NCBI RefSeq assembly: GCF_000003815.2
Contig: NC_049992.1
Location: forward strand, 19,047,707-19,111,706
Length of the DNA stretch: 64,000 nt
DNA from: Branchiostoma floridae
Taxonomy: Eukaryota > Chordata > Leptocardii > Amphioxiformes > Branchiostomatidae
Direction of reading: 5' to 3'
Within the stretch, counting starts at the first letter, position 1, and each line of letters begins with the position of its first letter. Both the position numbers and the translations under genes were made by a program. Shown piece after piece: positions 33,655 to 46,295 of the stretch. Below the pieces are notes generated by a model, which worked only from the letters and a program-made list of their open reading frames with translations, ran no database searches and was not told where the DNA came from.

Positions 33655-33928
33655 ACCCTTGTATTTACCCTGGAAACTAGACTTTTGCCCAGCGCCGGCA
33701 TTCATTTGTTCGGCAGCCAAGGCAGACTCTCCCGAGGACCTTAGATAAGCTCTCTGGAGAGGTGTTATTATCAATGTTGAGTCGCGTAGATATAGTAGTA
33801 GGTGGGCCGTTGAGTTAGTACTTTCTGGACTTTTTTTTTCAATTTATATTTATTTAGTTTTTTTTTTTTTTTTTTTTTTTTGTTTTTTTTCTATTATTAT
33901 TGTGATTTCCTTTGTACTTTTTTTCTTT

Positions 33929-33964
<36 letters not shown>

Positions 33965-34165
33965 TTTTTTTTTTTTTCATTTTTTTGTTTTTTTTTTTTT
34001 TGTTTTTTATGTTCTTTTTTGGAGAGTAGGGAGGTGCCACCTGTCTACCTGTCTAGCTAGGCCGGGAAAATCTCCATGCATGATCTATGACTCCTCCCCG
34101 TAGCCTTGGCTGAAGAACAGGTTCTCTACCGGTCCTGGCTGAAAAACTGGTTTCCAGGGTATACA
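33655..34165. repeat. Inverted-repeat element around poly(T) tracts
   Basis: TACCCTGGAAACTAGACTTT near 33667 is related, in inverted orientation, to TATACCCTGGAAACCAGTTT on the minus strand near 34160; GCCAAGGC words follow in both arms. The centre (33830-34020) is almost pure T with interruptions. This may be a palindromic transposon relic. The T tract may also be prone to assembly error. Confidence 0.5.
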
Positions 34166-35586
34166 GTAGGATAAGATGAGAAACTACTCTAGAGGTACTT
34201 CTCTTTATTGTAGAAATAAGCTCAAAGGCAAAGTTGCAATCGAATACTTTATTCATGATAGACATTTCAATCAACAAAAAATACAATTACAAAGTATATA
34301 ACTTGTATTTAACTATCCATCAAATATCATTTAGAATACAAAGAATAATGAGTTCTAATACGTCGATGAAGATTAGACATATAATATCAGGCATATCAGA
34401 TAAGTTCTAAAAATGTCTGGAGTTAGAACTCAACTATTTTTTTTTCTAAACTCATATAATAGATACGGCATAATGTAACAGCTCTTATCTTTGGCGCACT
34501 AAAAATTATGTTGGACACATATAGATAAAGAGGATAGCAAATTATCACGCCTATCATATGCATGCTGCAATTACGGTAGAGCTAGGAAAACATGAAAGCA
34601 TGTGAATGTCATCTCCGAGTATCAACAGTGACCGTACGACTTGGTGATTGGCTGGTGGTTGGGAGTAATTCAGCAGTCAAGTTTGACTCTTAACCACGTC
34701 AAATACAGTGCTGACTTACTCGCAACTTGTTTTCAAATGCAACCTACCTATGCGTACGTATGTCTGAGGGATACGCCACCAGGGAAACTCTGCCTAAATT
34801 CTGAAGTACGTCTATGGCAAACAGTTGCTCGAGGTTTTCATTATTAGAGGACAGACAGAATCTCCTTGGCGACCTGGTACACGACCTCTGACTACACTTC
34901 TCCATAGATGGCCGTCAGGATCAATATTTTACGATATCGTTGATTGCGTATTACATTTATTGTCTAGTCATCCCACTGCAACTTTTCGAAGCAAGACTTA
35001 TTCAAGAACCTCCCAACGTAGGACAAGGGTAAGGAACTATGAACACTGGTTATTTGATAGATTGATCATTATCTGAAAACAACACTGGACCAAGGGTCGT
35101 AATATCGACATGTGTGCGTACACTCATGCTTCGAACGAAATTGTACCTAAAGTCTTGTGCTGGGTTATGTTGAGGGGAACTTTCATTTGTGACTTAATTT
35201 GAATAGCCGTCGTTTCGTCACGATTTGGCATCGAATACAATTTGGTTTGTCATGTAGAGATGAGCTATCTTAAGCTTTTGACGATTAGTGACGATTCCAG
35301 ATAAACAAGCACATGATATCTGCCTTACAGTTACAATGACATATGACGTCAGCTCTTATAAATCTGCTAGTTACTCTACTGAGGCTGCCACATCATGTTG
35401 TTGGGTTCTTTTGTCTGTCTTGGGCTACCGACGGGAATCATAAAACTTAACATTGTGCAGATATCGATGTAACATGCTAGTAAATGCAAGGCGTACACTC
35501 TGCTTAGTGAGTCCATATGTGGTTGGTAACAATTGTTCTACAGAAATGGTATGTGTTATGAAAGCTAGTTCGTGTAAGTCCGTTAT
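34166..35586. other. Intergenic region
   Basis: No gene is supported. A 75-bp block at 34660-34740 (GCAGTCAAGTTTGACTCTTA, TTAACCACG, TGACTTACTCGCAACTTGTT) resembles the interior of the Harbinger-like MITE at 44606-45497, so it is a degenerate fragment of that family. Confidence 0.4.
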
Positions 35587-38261
35587 TTACAGCAAAACGC
35601 ACCAAATATTAGATCTAGGTGGCTCTTCATGGGGAGGTGGAGTCTCTATGACCCTGATATTCGGATCTGTGAGGTTCATCCAGGTGTTCAGTAAGACGCT
35701 GTCGATTTTTGGATTTGGCATCATTACTCGGTAGTCGTTTGGGTCGGTGCATGCCGTAACATCCTTACAGTACAGGGAAGTTGTCTTAAATCGAACGTTG
35801 TTGTCCGTGAGTGTAAGGGCTGCCTGGGCATCCTCAACACGCTTCTGTAGATCGTCAGCTTTGTCGATCTTGGTCATCATGGCGAAGATTGGTATATCTA
35901 TACAAATATCAACAATAAAATTGTAATTTAAAGGGAAAATAAATCACATTTATGTTACAATTTTAAGACCTTATATCTGTACACAAAATAAAGCAACTTA
36001 CCAACTAGAGTTCGGCGACCTCATACCTCCATGAATATTCAGAGCTTTTGTAAATTTTATGCAATTAACTAACATTAACATAATTATTGCATGGTGTTGT
36101 TCATCAGAGTAACGTACACATGTCACAATAATCAAATTCCAATCATTGATCATATTTAAAAGAGGTTTTGCAATTCTTACATAAATTATGCAAATAAGTT
36201 CCCATTACCATATTTGATATCTGATTATATTCCACCTATCATAATTAACATGTGTTACATTTATTGAAGTCCAGTTATTGAAAACAATGAAATTATGCAA
36301 TTTCCTCATTAATTATGCAAATTAAGTACCATTTGCATAACATGTATATCATTATAAACGTCTTTGCCTAAGCTACCCGCATGCCTAAAATGATGTCGAT
36401 TCGTCAATCCTTTCTGCAGTTATCCTCTTTGGAATGTTTTGACAAAAACGCCCCTGCAGTTCCAAAATTAGATGTTAGGGGGCTGAAACTTGCCCCACTT
36501 TAGCATGACACTGCATGCTATCTACCACCCAAATGTCAAGACCATATCATGTCCGGGACAAGAGATACATTGAAAAAACTGCTATGATATATTATTCTCA
36601 TTAATTATGCAAATGTACTCTAATTTTGCATAATTAGTACTTAATTCTGTACAACATTGTCTAAGGTACCTACATACCAAAAATCATGAAAATCCGTTGT
36701 TCCCTTCTTGAGTTATCCACTTCAGAAGTTTTTGACAAAAATGCCCTGCTATCCCAAACCTAGTTGCTAGGGGGCCCAAACCTATGTCACTTATTCCTGA
36801 GCATAAGAGCTATCTAACACCCAAAAATTGTGACCATACCTTGTTCAGAACACGAGATAGCAAAACCGGAAGTTGCACGGCAGTACCAAGGGAAGCCGCT
36901 AGGGGGCCCAAAATCTAATCACTTCCAGCTTTTGTCACACCCTACCAACACACCAAGTATGAAACCAATCCACCCAGCCGTTCTTGAGTTATCTTGTTGA
37001 CAGACAGACACACACACAAACGCAGGGTAAAATATAACCTCCATGACATTTCATGGAGGTAACAAGCTTTCGATCAGTCCTTCGAAAGCTTGTTGGTAAG
37101 CGCTTTATTTTGTGTGCGGACATAAGGTCTTAAAATTGTAACATGATGTTGACTTCTGTCACACATGAGCTTGCATTCAGATCACATTTATTACAGTTAT
37201 TCTTGTCAATAGACATTTTGCCCTTTACACGTTTAGGTTCGGATCAGAGTGACCAAATATGCACTGAATGAATTATCTAAACATTGCTAATAATAAGCTG
37301 CGATGTTAAATATATCATCTACCAATTTGTGATTTCAAAGTCAATCAACAAGCATCTATTCCTGACCATAAACTGGTCTGCATGCTGAAGCAGTTCCTTA
37401 CTCTTAACCAAATTCTCGGTTTCTTCTCTCGCAAATTTTAGTCACAGTCTATATAGAATACAGAAATTATGTTGTTTGCGTGGAATGCGTATAATTGCGC
37501 ATGGAAGTTAAAAGAGGAGTTTTACCGTGATCTTTCTGTGCCCCTGACTTGATAGCTGTCACCAGAAGTTTATGGACGTCGCAGTCTGCTGAATTGATGT
37601 AAACGATTCGGTCAAACGTCATCTTGCGGTTAACTCTTCCGAATTTATTTCGAAGCTGCTCAGGGCTTTGATTAATGAATTCGAGAACTTTGGTGCCAGG
37701 CGGTATACGGCCGTCAAGTGTCAGCGACACGATTGTAGAGTACGCTTCTTCGCTGGCATCAGGAAAGCCGGGACAGTCCCAGAAGATGACGTTCTTCCTG
37801 TAGCCAGGGATTGAGTGTTTCTCGTCTTCTTCTTTACATCTGAAAAAAAGAGAAAACAATATCTATTTTCATCTCTTGCCTGAAGTTCAATAGATAACTA
37901 AATAAAGTTATGTGGGCATCAAGCAACCCGATGAATGAATAGAGTATACTCTAAATAAGTGAGGTAATTTGATGAGGACCAGATAGAAGTACTACAACCA
38001 CAGCACAACTCACTTGTCATCAAACATGACATATCTCTCCAAACGTTTCGTCACACTCAAGTAAGGGGCGTTAGCGTAGTGTGCGTATTCGTGCCACGTT
38101 CCAGTAACGGCCATAACCATCGAGTTGATGAAGGAGGACTTCCCTGAGCCATACATGCCGACCACGAGGACGTTAAACTCCTTGCCCGGTATGTTTTGTA
38201 AGCGCTTTTTTACTTTGTCACGCAGCGATTCCAATTCACCGGGTTTCGGTCCTTGCGCCAT
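35587..38261 (-). CDS. IFI44-like P-loop GTPase with CaaX box, three exons
   Basis: Exons 38261-38014, 37839-37526 and 35897-35587 join with phases 2 and 1 into 291 codons, 290 residues. G1 is GMYGSGKSS (residues 35-43), G3 is WDCPG in exon 2, and G4 is TKID in exon 3. This order is typical of TRAFAC-like GTPases, and the context around G1 (FNVLVVG, SSFINS) resembles IFI44/IFI44L proteins. The protein ends CVLL, a CaaX motif with Leu last, predicting geranylgeranylation and membrane attachment. ATG 38261 is the first ATG; the frame upstream is open only as GTG. Intron 2 contains a hairpin-ended repeat. Confidence 0.78.
36003..37063 (+). repeat. Hairpin-ended AACTAGAG repeat, copy 2
   Basis: Left end AACTAGAGTTCGGCGACCTC with ATACCTCCATGAA; right end CCTCCATGACATTTCATGGA, a hairpin ending GGTAAC after a CAGACACACACAC tract. 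The interior has TTAATTATGCAAATTAAG blocks. It lies in intron 2 of the GTPase gene. Confidence 0.7.
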
Positions 38262-38669
38262 TTTCCCCGAAAGAGTGCTCACTGGATGGAAGACAGACTA
38301 ATGCAATCCGTGAGCAACTTAATATGTAAATAGACCTCCATTGGCCAATGGCAGATCGACCTTCATATCATGTTATATGGTAGGTATAGATATGGAATGG
38401 ACTATGTAACGTTGGTAGGAGATTTCAAAATTTATTGGTAGGCCGCGGAAATTAAAAATATCTGGATGACATCCATGCGCTCATTAATTTTCGCATGATT
38501 TAAAAATCATACAAGATGTTTTGTATTCTTCGTAGATGGTCTTGACGAGAAAGTACCAAAATGGGAAGATCTCTTGTGTTGTAGCTTAATTATTGTTTTT
38601 GTAGAAAAAGTACAACTAGAGAGGTAGCCATGACTGTAGTTGTACTCATCAAATTGGCGTTTACTATTC

Positions 38670-39240
38670 TTGGTTGGTGCCACAGTCATAGGACAGTGTT
38701 TGGCTGATCAGGGGCCTTTGTTGCACGTGAGGAACAATGGTTCGGCGTAAGTAATCTATTTAGCTACGTCAGTATAGACTAGATTTTCCATAAACTCTCT
38801 CTCATCTACTTGTCACATAGTGATAATCATTCCAGCTTTGTTTTACGGTAACTTATTATGAAATATGTCAGCAAAATAATCATAATGTTATTGACATTTC
38901 CCACTGTGACCAAACATCTGAACTATGTGAACTATTTTCATCAACACTTTATATCATTATAGAACGATGTCACAGTCATGGGATGGTGTTTGGTTAATCA
39001 GTGGCCCTTGTCGCACGTGAGGAACAATGGTTCGTTATATCAGTAGTCCTTTGAAGTGTGGCAGGTTTGACATGGTTAAACACAACCTGTTACCTGATAC
39101 TTTGCCCGTACGCGTAAGCAATCTTTTGGGTTACATCGGCAGAGACTATGCATTCTATCTGAATCTCATCTACTTGTCACTGAGATCTAATCTAAGCTTT
39201 GTTTTGTGGTGGCCTATAGTAAATACGGTTTAACAGTGAA
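38670..39240. repeat. Tandem upstream blocks near the GTPase gene
   Basis: TTGGCTGATCAGGGGCCTTT and GCACGTGAGGAACAATGGTT (38700-38740) recur as TTGGTTAATCAGTGGCCCTT and GCACGTGAGGAACAATGGTT at 38990-39030. A third, more diverged copy lies at 41430-41640. Each contains a CACGTG-type word. They may be duplicated promoter pieces. Confidence 0.5.
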
Positions 39241-39336
39241 GAGGGAAGACTCATTTGAAAAGTCTGATCTTTTATGGGGACGTGGCACATACCGCTTGTA
39301 CTGGCGCTATTTTCATCTCAATGACAATGAAGTTAA

Positions 39337-40131
39337 TTACCTCCATGAAATGTCATGGAGGTTATATTTACCTCCATGAAAATGGAGGTATAGTTTTTGG
39401 TGTGTCTGTGTGTCTGTGTGTGTGTGTGTGTCCGCATACTTGTGGTCAGCATAACTTAAGAACCTCTGAATGGATTGTAATGATATTTGGTATGTGGGTA
39501 GTGGTTGGGAAGACGAAGGTCAAGATTAATTTTGGGCCCCCTGGTGTGTGCCCTTGGTACTGCAGCAGACCTTCATTTTTTGTATCTTTTTATCAGGACA
39601 TGCTATGGTCTTGATTTTTTGGTGGCAGATAGCTTTTGATGTAAGGAAGAAGTGGTGTATGTTTGGGCCCGCTACCAACTTGCTCTTGAACTGCAGGAGC
39701 ATTTCTGTCAAAATCTTCCAAGAAGCATAACAGAACATAGGAATGATATTTGGTATGCAGGTACATGTGGCACACATGTACATAATGAAATCAAAATTAT
39801 GCAAATTTGGACTTCATTTGCAGACTTAATGAGGAAAATTTATATTTACAGTGTTTTCCAATATAGGGTTCAAATACATGTTACATATGTAGTTTGTGGC
39901 AGGCGGAAGTTAAGCAGATACTATTTATGCAAATAAGTCCATAATTTGCATAATTAATTTGAAAGTGTCCTAATTTTTCTTAGTACGTGTAGAAAATGAT
40001 TGGTCTGTCAACACTGTGACCTGTGTACGTTAGTTAAAGGTGTACATAAGAAAGCATAAATTATGCTAATGTGAAAGTCATTTGAATAATCAGACTATTT
40101 CATGGAGGTATGAGGTCTCTGAACTCTAGTT
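39337..40131 (-). repeat. Hairpin-ended AACTAGAG repeat, copy 3
   Basis: In plus orientation it begins TTACCTCCATGAAATGTCAT, a hairpin repeated almost at once, then a TGTGTCTGTG tract, and ends ATGAGGTCTCTGAACTCTAG. It abuts copy 4 with no spacer. Confidence 0.65.
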
Positions 40132-41214
40132 ACCTCCATGAAAAAATGGAGGTATAGTTTTGAGTGTGTCTGTGTGTGTGTGTGTTTGTGTGTGTGTCTG
40201 TGTGTCCGCATATTTGTGGTCATCATAACTTGAGAACCTCTTGATGGACTACGATGATATTTGGTATGTGGGTAGGGGTTGGGAAGATGAAGGTCAAGGT
40301 CAATTATGGGCTCCCTGGTGTGTGACCTTGGTACTGCAGCGCAACTTCCGGTTTTGCTATCTCGGTGTTCTGAACATGCTATGGTCAAGATTTTTAAGTA
40401 TTAGATAGCTCTTGTGCTCAGGAAAAAATGACGTAAGTTTGGGCCCCCTAGCGTCTAGTTTTGGGATAGCAGGAGCATTTTTGTCAAAACCTTCTGACGA
40501 GGATAACTCAAGAAGGGAACAACGGATTTTCATGATTTTTGGTATGTAGGTACCTCAGACAATGTTGTACAAGAGTAAATACTAATTATGCAAAATAGGA
40601 GTACATTTGCATAATTAAAGAGAATATTCTATCATAGCAATTTTTTCAATGTATCTCTTGTCCTGCATGTGATATGGTCGTGACATTTAGGTGGTAGATA
40701 GCTTGCAGTGTCATGACAAAGTGGGGCAGGTTTTAGCCCCCTAACATTTAATTTCAGAACTGCAGGGGCATTTTTGTCAAGACATTCTAAAGAGGATAAC
40801 TGCAGAAAGGATTGATGGATTGGCATCATATTAGGCATGCGGGTACCTTAGGCAAAGATGTTCATAATGATATACAGTTTATGCAAATGAGGACTTAATT
40901 TGCATAATTAATGAGGAAATTGTATAATTCCATTGTTTTCAATAACTGGACTTCAATAAATGTAACACTTGTTAATTATAATCAGTGGAACATATGCAGA
41001 TATCAAATATGCAAAGGAGGAACTTATTTGCATAATTTATGCAAAAATTGCAAAACAATGGTCTGAATTGGGAATTTTACTTGTGACATGTGTACTGTAC
41101 GTTATCAAATGATGAACAACACCATGCATAAATCATGTTAATGTTAAGTCATTTGCATGAAATTATCAAAAGCTCTAAATATTCATGGCGGTATGAGGTC
41201 GCCAAACTCTAGTT
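40130..41214 (-). repeat. Hairpin-ended AACTAGAG repeat, copy 4
   Basis: It begins TTACCTCCATGAAAAAATGG and ends GAGGTCGCCAAACTCTAGTT. Internal blocks match copies 2 and 3 in order. It shares the CTCTAGTTACCTCCATG junction with copy 3, so the two are head to tail. Confidence 0.7.
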
Positions 41215-41693
41215 ACGTATAATTCCAAATGAAAAAAATAGATTTGGGAATACTTACTGTACATGTGCATGCGTAGACTTTGTGGTTCAAATTCAATGTT
41301 ACTTTTTGCGTTTACAGATCATACTGGCCCGCATATTGGTTATGTATTTATAAGTCTTGATATAGAAATAATGGTGAAGATACATGCCACTGATAGACAA
41401 AACACCAACCAAACTACCGTTTACAATTGTTGAATGATGTCACAGTCACGGGATGGTGTCTGGCTGATAAGCACACGAGGAACAAAGGCACGTTATATTC
41501 TGTAGTCCCTTGATGTGGCAAGGTTGACATGGTTAAACATAACCTTTTCCCCTGATACTTTGCACTTAAGAGTTATATTTTTGTCTACATCAGCATAGAC
41601 TATGTCTTCAGTAATCTCCCTTATTTACTTGTCACTCTGACCTCATTCCAGCTTTGTTTTACGTGACGTACAGTAGGTATTGTTTAATTGTTA

Positions 41694-42185
41694 GGCCGCA
41701 GCAAGTAAAGTTTATGGACGACATCCTCTGCAGACTTAAAAAATAATAAGATAGGGTGAAAAAAACAAGATGGGTCAAAAATGCAAGATGGCTAAATTTC
41801 TAAAATGGACATCATAAACGTCGTATCAAGAACTGAAGTGGAAAAAACAAGCACAGAGACCAAATCATTCATTCCTGTATACAAGAAGTGAATTTCGAAC
41901 TATAGTGTAGTAAAAAATGACACTAGACTGGTATCATTTACAAAGTTGGCAACTGCACTCATGTCTTTCATAGTGATGACGCTTTTGTACAACCATAGTA
42001 CCAGTAACTACCTCGCTAGTGTCACTTCTACAAGTACAATCAGTACACACAACATATTTTCCTATTTTGACACTTTCTCGTCATGTTGACCATCTCAAAA
42101 GATGAAAAAAGTCTTTTTTTTTCTGAAATCAGGCAAAAATCATTGAGCGCACGGATGTCATCCATAAAATTTACTTGCTGTGGCC
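41694..42185. mobile_element. Harbinger-like MITE with TTA target duplication
   Basis: Left end GGCCGCAGCAAGTAAAGTTT with ATGGACGACATCC; right end GGATGTCATCCATAAAATTT with ACTTGCTGTGGCC. The TIRs are about 33 bp with few mismatches, flanked by TTA on both sides (41691-41693, 42186-42188). It has no ORF. TTA/TAA 3-bp duplications are typical of PIF/Harbinger. Confidence 0.75.
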
Positions 42186-42797
42186 TTAAGTTGGAGATGC
42201 ATTTAAAGAAAGTTGCGCAATAGCGGCTGAAAATGAAGTAGCGACATATAGAACACATAATGATATTGGATAAAGTTATCAATGTCCCCATAACTAACGA
42301 TCGATGTTGTTGACATTTCTCACCGTGGCTTGTTTTTCAAGCATCTGAACTACTTGTCAGCATTTCTGGCGGCAGTGACGATAACGTTATTTGGTTTAGA
42401 ACCCAGATATGTCTGCCGATAGCACACACGTTCAGGCACAGTCTCGATAAAGAATAATTCAATAAAGATCAAAGGATTAAAATTTGTGAGCAAATGCAAC
42501 ATATTTCCTGTTAAAGCATAGCTACAAGTGTGTGCTCATTCTTTGCATATTTTCTGTCATTGAACAAAAATCTAAAGCAAACATTTTCCAATCCCTTTGC
42601 ACTGATTCATCGTTAAGAAATTTTGAAATGAATACATTCAATAATTTTGGGGACACATTTCCAATGAAAGAAAGTAACTCGCACATTGTGCACTTTAAAA
42701 CCTACGAATGGAACAAGTCAAGAGGGATTGCGATGTTTTCAAGACCTGCTTTAGCAGTTAGTTACTTGTAGCCTCCTTACACAGCTCGCATTAATCT
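42186..42797. other. Spacer
   Basis: No gene is supported. The 79-codon frame at 42532-42771 has no recognisable features. Confidence 0.3.
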
Positions 42798-43712
42798 TTA
42801 ACCCTATTCAGACCGGGGGTATTTTTAGGCACACGCCAACTTTTATGTCACATAACGCCAGAACGGCTTACGCTGGAACCACCAAATTCGATGAGTTTTC
42901 TTAAAGTTTTGTTGGCAACAATTTTACAAAGTTTGAAAAACTTTCCATTTTACGTGTTACGATTGGCAATTGTTTGTTGCCAGGCATTTTTTAACAAAAA
43001 TCGCTAATGTCGGTTCTAACAATATATTTTTTCACGTTTATTTGCTACTAAGTATTTTCTTACATGAATAAAATCTTATTTTATCTAGAATATCTTGCAC
43101 AATTTAGTATGAGTAGGTTATGCTCACTTGATGACGTCATCGGCCACAATCAAAGATGTGACTATGTGACCAGATCAAAAATAAGTAGCTTATAATCCCT
43201 TAGAATTTGTAACTACCTGGTATTTTTTTCATTAAAAAACGTTTCAAGGAACGTTGTAGTCTATTTCCATTGTCTTTTGCGATTATATTCTGAAACTCTA
43301 TTTTTGAAAATTCAACGTGGTGGAGATAAGATGGCGGAGCCGAATTGGTATCTTAGATAAGCATGAGGTCGTTTTATGACGTCATTTTGACGCCATTGAT
43401 AATGCTATGCGTAAAATAAATCGTAACAAACAATATCATTCTTATATCTGCACTTGCTGTTACATTTTTGTAGTATGCCTTGAAGTTTTCTGGGAATACC
43501 CTTTGTCCATGGTTCCAGCCAATCAAATTGATGATGTCATAATTACGTCATATAGATAAATCAGACAGTACAGACATCATAGCGTCAAATTTCTTAAAAT
43601 GTTTAGCTATATATCTACATCATTCTCTAAAAATTTGGTCGTCGTATGATAAGTCGTTTAAAAGTTACAGGAGTTAGAAGGGGCGGGTCTCAAAAGCCCG
43701 GTCTGAATCAGG
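42798..43712 (+). mobile_element. TTAA-ended MITE, copy 4 (right end damaged)
   Basis: Left end TTAACCCTATTCAGACCGGG. The interior follows copies 2 and 3 (CCACCAAATTCGATGAGTTT, TGACGTCATTTTGACGCC). The right end CCCGGTCTGAATCAGG lacks GGGTTAA, so the terminal sequence is mutated. It is older than the other copies. Confidence 0.7.
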
Positions 43713-43973
43713 CCTGATCTGAAAAGTATTTGATAGTTCGCTTAGGAGCGCTGGTCAATCGAATTTACACTTTTGGTGTGAAGACTTTCTCCCAGATAAA
43801 GGTGCGTTACTATGTACTTCTTTGACTAGCATTACATTTTCCGTACCAACTAGATTTTAGCCAGTGTTACTTAACATTGAATCTCTCGTTGGCGGGATTA
43901 ATTGATCCCCTCCCCAAGAGGCCGGCAATTGTCGGGCGGACCGCTAGGAGCGCAGTTTAGTCATCAGGCAAAC

Positions 43974-46200
43974 CCGCCATGATTTCCTTGTCAACTTTAT
44001 GGTACCCTGACGACGTCATTACGCATTAATGTCTGTTAAATTTGTCACTTTGAGTACGTGGCGTAGACACACCGGTGTAATGAAAAAGAGTTTGGTCGAA
44101 GTTGTATGTTTAGTTTATTGTCTATGGCTTTATGAACTAGGTCAAAACAGTGGAAAAGCCGACCTGACTTCCTTCTGAGCGCATATGTCAACTTTATGAT
44201 ACCCTGACGTCATTACGTATTGATGTCTGTTAAATTTGTCACTTTGAGTACGTAGCGTAGACACACCGGTGTAATAAAAAAGAGTTTGGTCGAAGTTGTA
44301 TGTTTAGTTTATTGTCTATGGCTTTATGAACTAGGTCAAAACAGTGGAAAAGCCGCCCTGACTTCCTTCTGAGCGCATATGTCAACTTTATGGTACCCTG
44401 ACGTCATTACGTACATGTATTGATGTCTGTTAAATTTGTCACTTTGAATACGTAGCGTAGACACACCGGTGTAATGAAAAAGAGTTTGGTCGAAGTTTTA
44501 TGTTTAGTTTATTGTCTATCACTCTATGACTTTTTGAATTAGGTCAGAACAGTGGAAAACCCGCCATGATTTCCTTGTCAACTTTATGGTACCCCGACGT
44601 CATTATGCCTAGGTTACACATAGCCGAATTTGGCTCCCGACTCTCTCCCGACTATGGTTTAGGAGTGATTCGGGAGCTAGTCGGCTGTAGTCGGCTTGCG
44701 TTCGGCTGAGTCGGCTGGCGTTCGGCTGGCGTTCGGCTGAGTCGGCTAGTGTTCGGCTGCTCCATCCGAATGTTTTGAAATGTTCAAAACATTCGGCACT
44801 GAACGGCAACTCTGGAATGGGTCGGTTGGTGGTCGGCTGGTGTTCGGCACGGTCGGCTAGTGTTCGGTTGGTGTTCGGGAGTAAATCAGCAGTCAAATTA
44901 AATCTTAACCACGCCATAAACATTGCTGATTTACTCCCAGCTTGTTTCCAACTTACCAATGATTCACCCCAAGACCTTAGACAAATCTCTGCTAACTCAT
45001 TCCCAAGCAAAAAGACTATTGCCAGAACTTAGACGAATCACTCCCGAACTTCACACGACCGACATCCAGCCAAAAACAAAAAGACCCATAAATACCGCGC
45101 TGGAGCTATATGTGATCTAAATTTGATCTCTTGGTGATGTTTACAAATAGAACAAAGGACATTCTTGATAATAAAAACGAAAATGAGCACTCTTTTGAAA
45201 ATCGCTGATTATGTCTATTTCAAGTCGAAAAAGGGTCGGCAATCGGTTGGGGATCAGTCAAGAGTGATTCGGCAGTCTGCGGCTAGAGGTCGGGATGGCT
45301 GGTGATAGGTTAGTTAGCATTTGGGACACAGTCGGGAGTAAGTCATTTACTGGTCGGGAGGTGTTCGGGACATGTTCGGCGCTAAAAAATAGGCGTGGCC
45401 TAAACTGGTCAGACTACTCCCGAACTACTGCCGACTTGGGTCGGCTAAGAGTCGGCTAGTGTTCGGGAGCCAAAGTCGGCTATGTGTAACCTAGGCATTA
45501 CGCATTGATGTCTGTTAAATTTGTCACCTTGAGTACGTGGCGTAGACACGCCGGTGTACTTTAAAAGAGTTTGGTCGAAGTTTTATGTTTAGTTTATGTC
45601 TATGACTTTTTGAATTAGGTCAAAACAGTGGAAAACCCGCCCTGACTTTCTTCTGACCGCATATGTCAATTTTATGGCACTCTGACGTCATTACGCCTCG
45701 ATGTCTGTTAAATTTGAGAGTAGTAATACGTTGCGGAGACACTCCGGTGTAAACAGAAGGGGGTTGGTTGAAGTTGTATGTTAAGTGTATTGTATATGAA
45801 TTTTCAATTAGGTCAATAGCATGGAAAACCCGGCCTGACTTCCTTCTGACCGCATATGTCAACTTTATTGTACCCTGACGTCATTACGCATTGATGTCTG
45901 TTAAATTTGTCACTTTGAGTACGTAGCGTAGACACACCGGTGTAATTGAAAAGAGTTTGGTTGAAGTTGTATGTTTAGTTTATTGTCGAAGAAGCTATTG
46001 ATGCGATTAAAATGGTTGAAACCCGCTCTGGCTTCCATATGACCGCATATGTCAACTTTATGGCACTCTGACGTTATTACGCCTTGCTGTCTGTTAAATT
46101 TGTCACTTGAAGTACGACGCGTTGACATTTTAGTACACTTGAAATGAGTTTGGACAAGCTTCTATGTTTAGTTTAATGTCGATGAGGCTTTTAGTTCGGT
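43974..46200. repeat. ~190-bp tandem repeat array, about seven units
   Basis: Unit starts, judged by CGCC(C/A)TGA(C/T)TTCCTT, fall at 43975, 44160, 44354, 44562, 45638, 45831 and 46024. Each unit includes GACGTCATTACG, TGTCTGTTAAATTTGTCACT, GACACACCGGTGTAAT and TATGTTTAGTTTATTGTC. Removing the insert at 44606-45497 restores the period. ACACCGGTGT is palindromic. No coding function is evident. Confidence 0.85.
44606..45497. mobile_element. Harbinger-like MITE inserted in the tandem array
   Basis: Left end TGCCTAGGTTACACATAGCC and right end GGCTATGTGTAACCTAGGCA are perfect complements over 20 bp, continuing with GGCTCCCGA. TTA flanks both sides (44603-44605, 45498-45500), and neighbouring units show the empty site with a single TTA. 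Subterminal regions hold many GTCGGCT and GTGTTCGG repeats. No ORF of note. Confidence 0.85.
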
Positions 46201-46295
46201 AAAAATGTAGGATTTTGCAAGACAGTAAGAAAGGACACTCACTCCGGTAGGTGTCGCTGTTAGAGGTTTATATAATTTTGTTGTTTTTTGTTTAA

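Noticed and set aside
33912-34103. Phe-rich frame
   Set aside because: It is a translation of interrupted poly(T).
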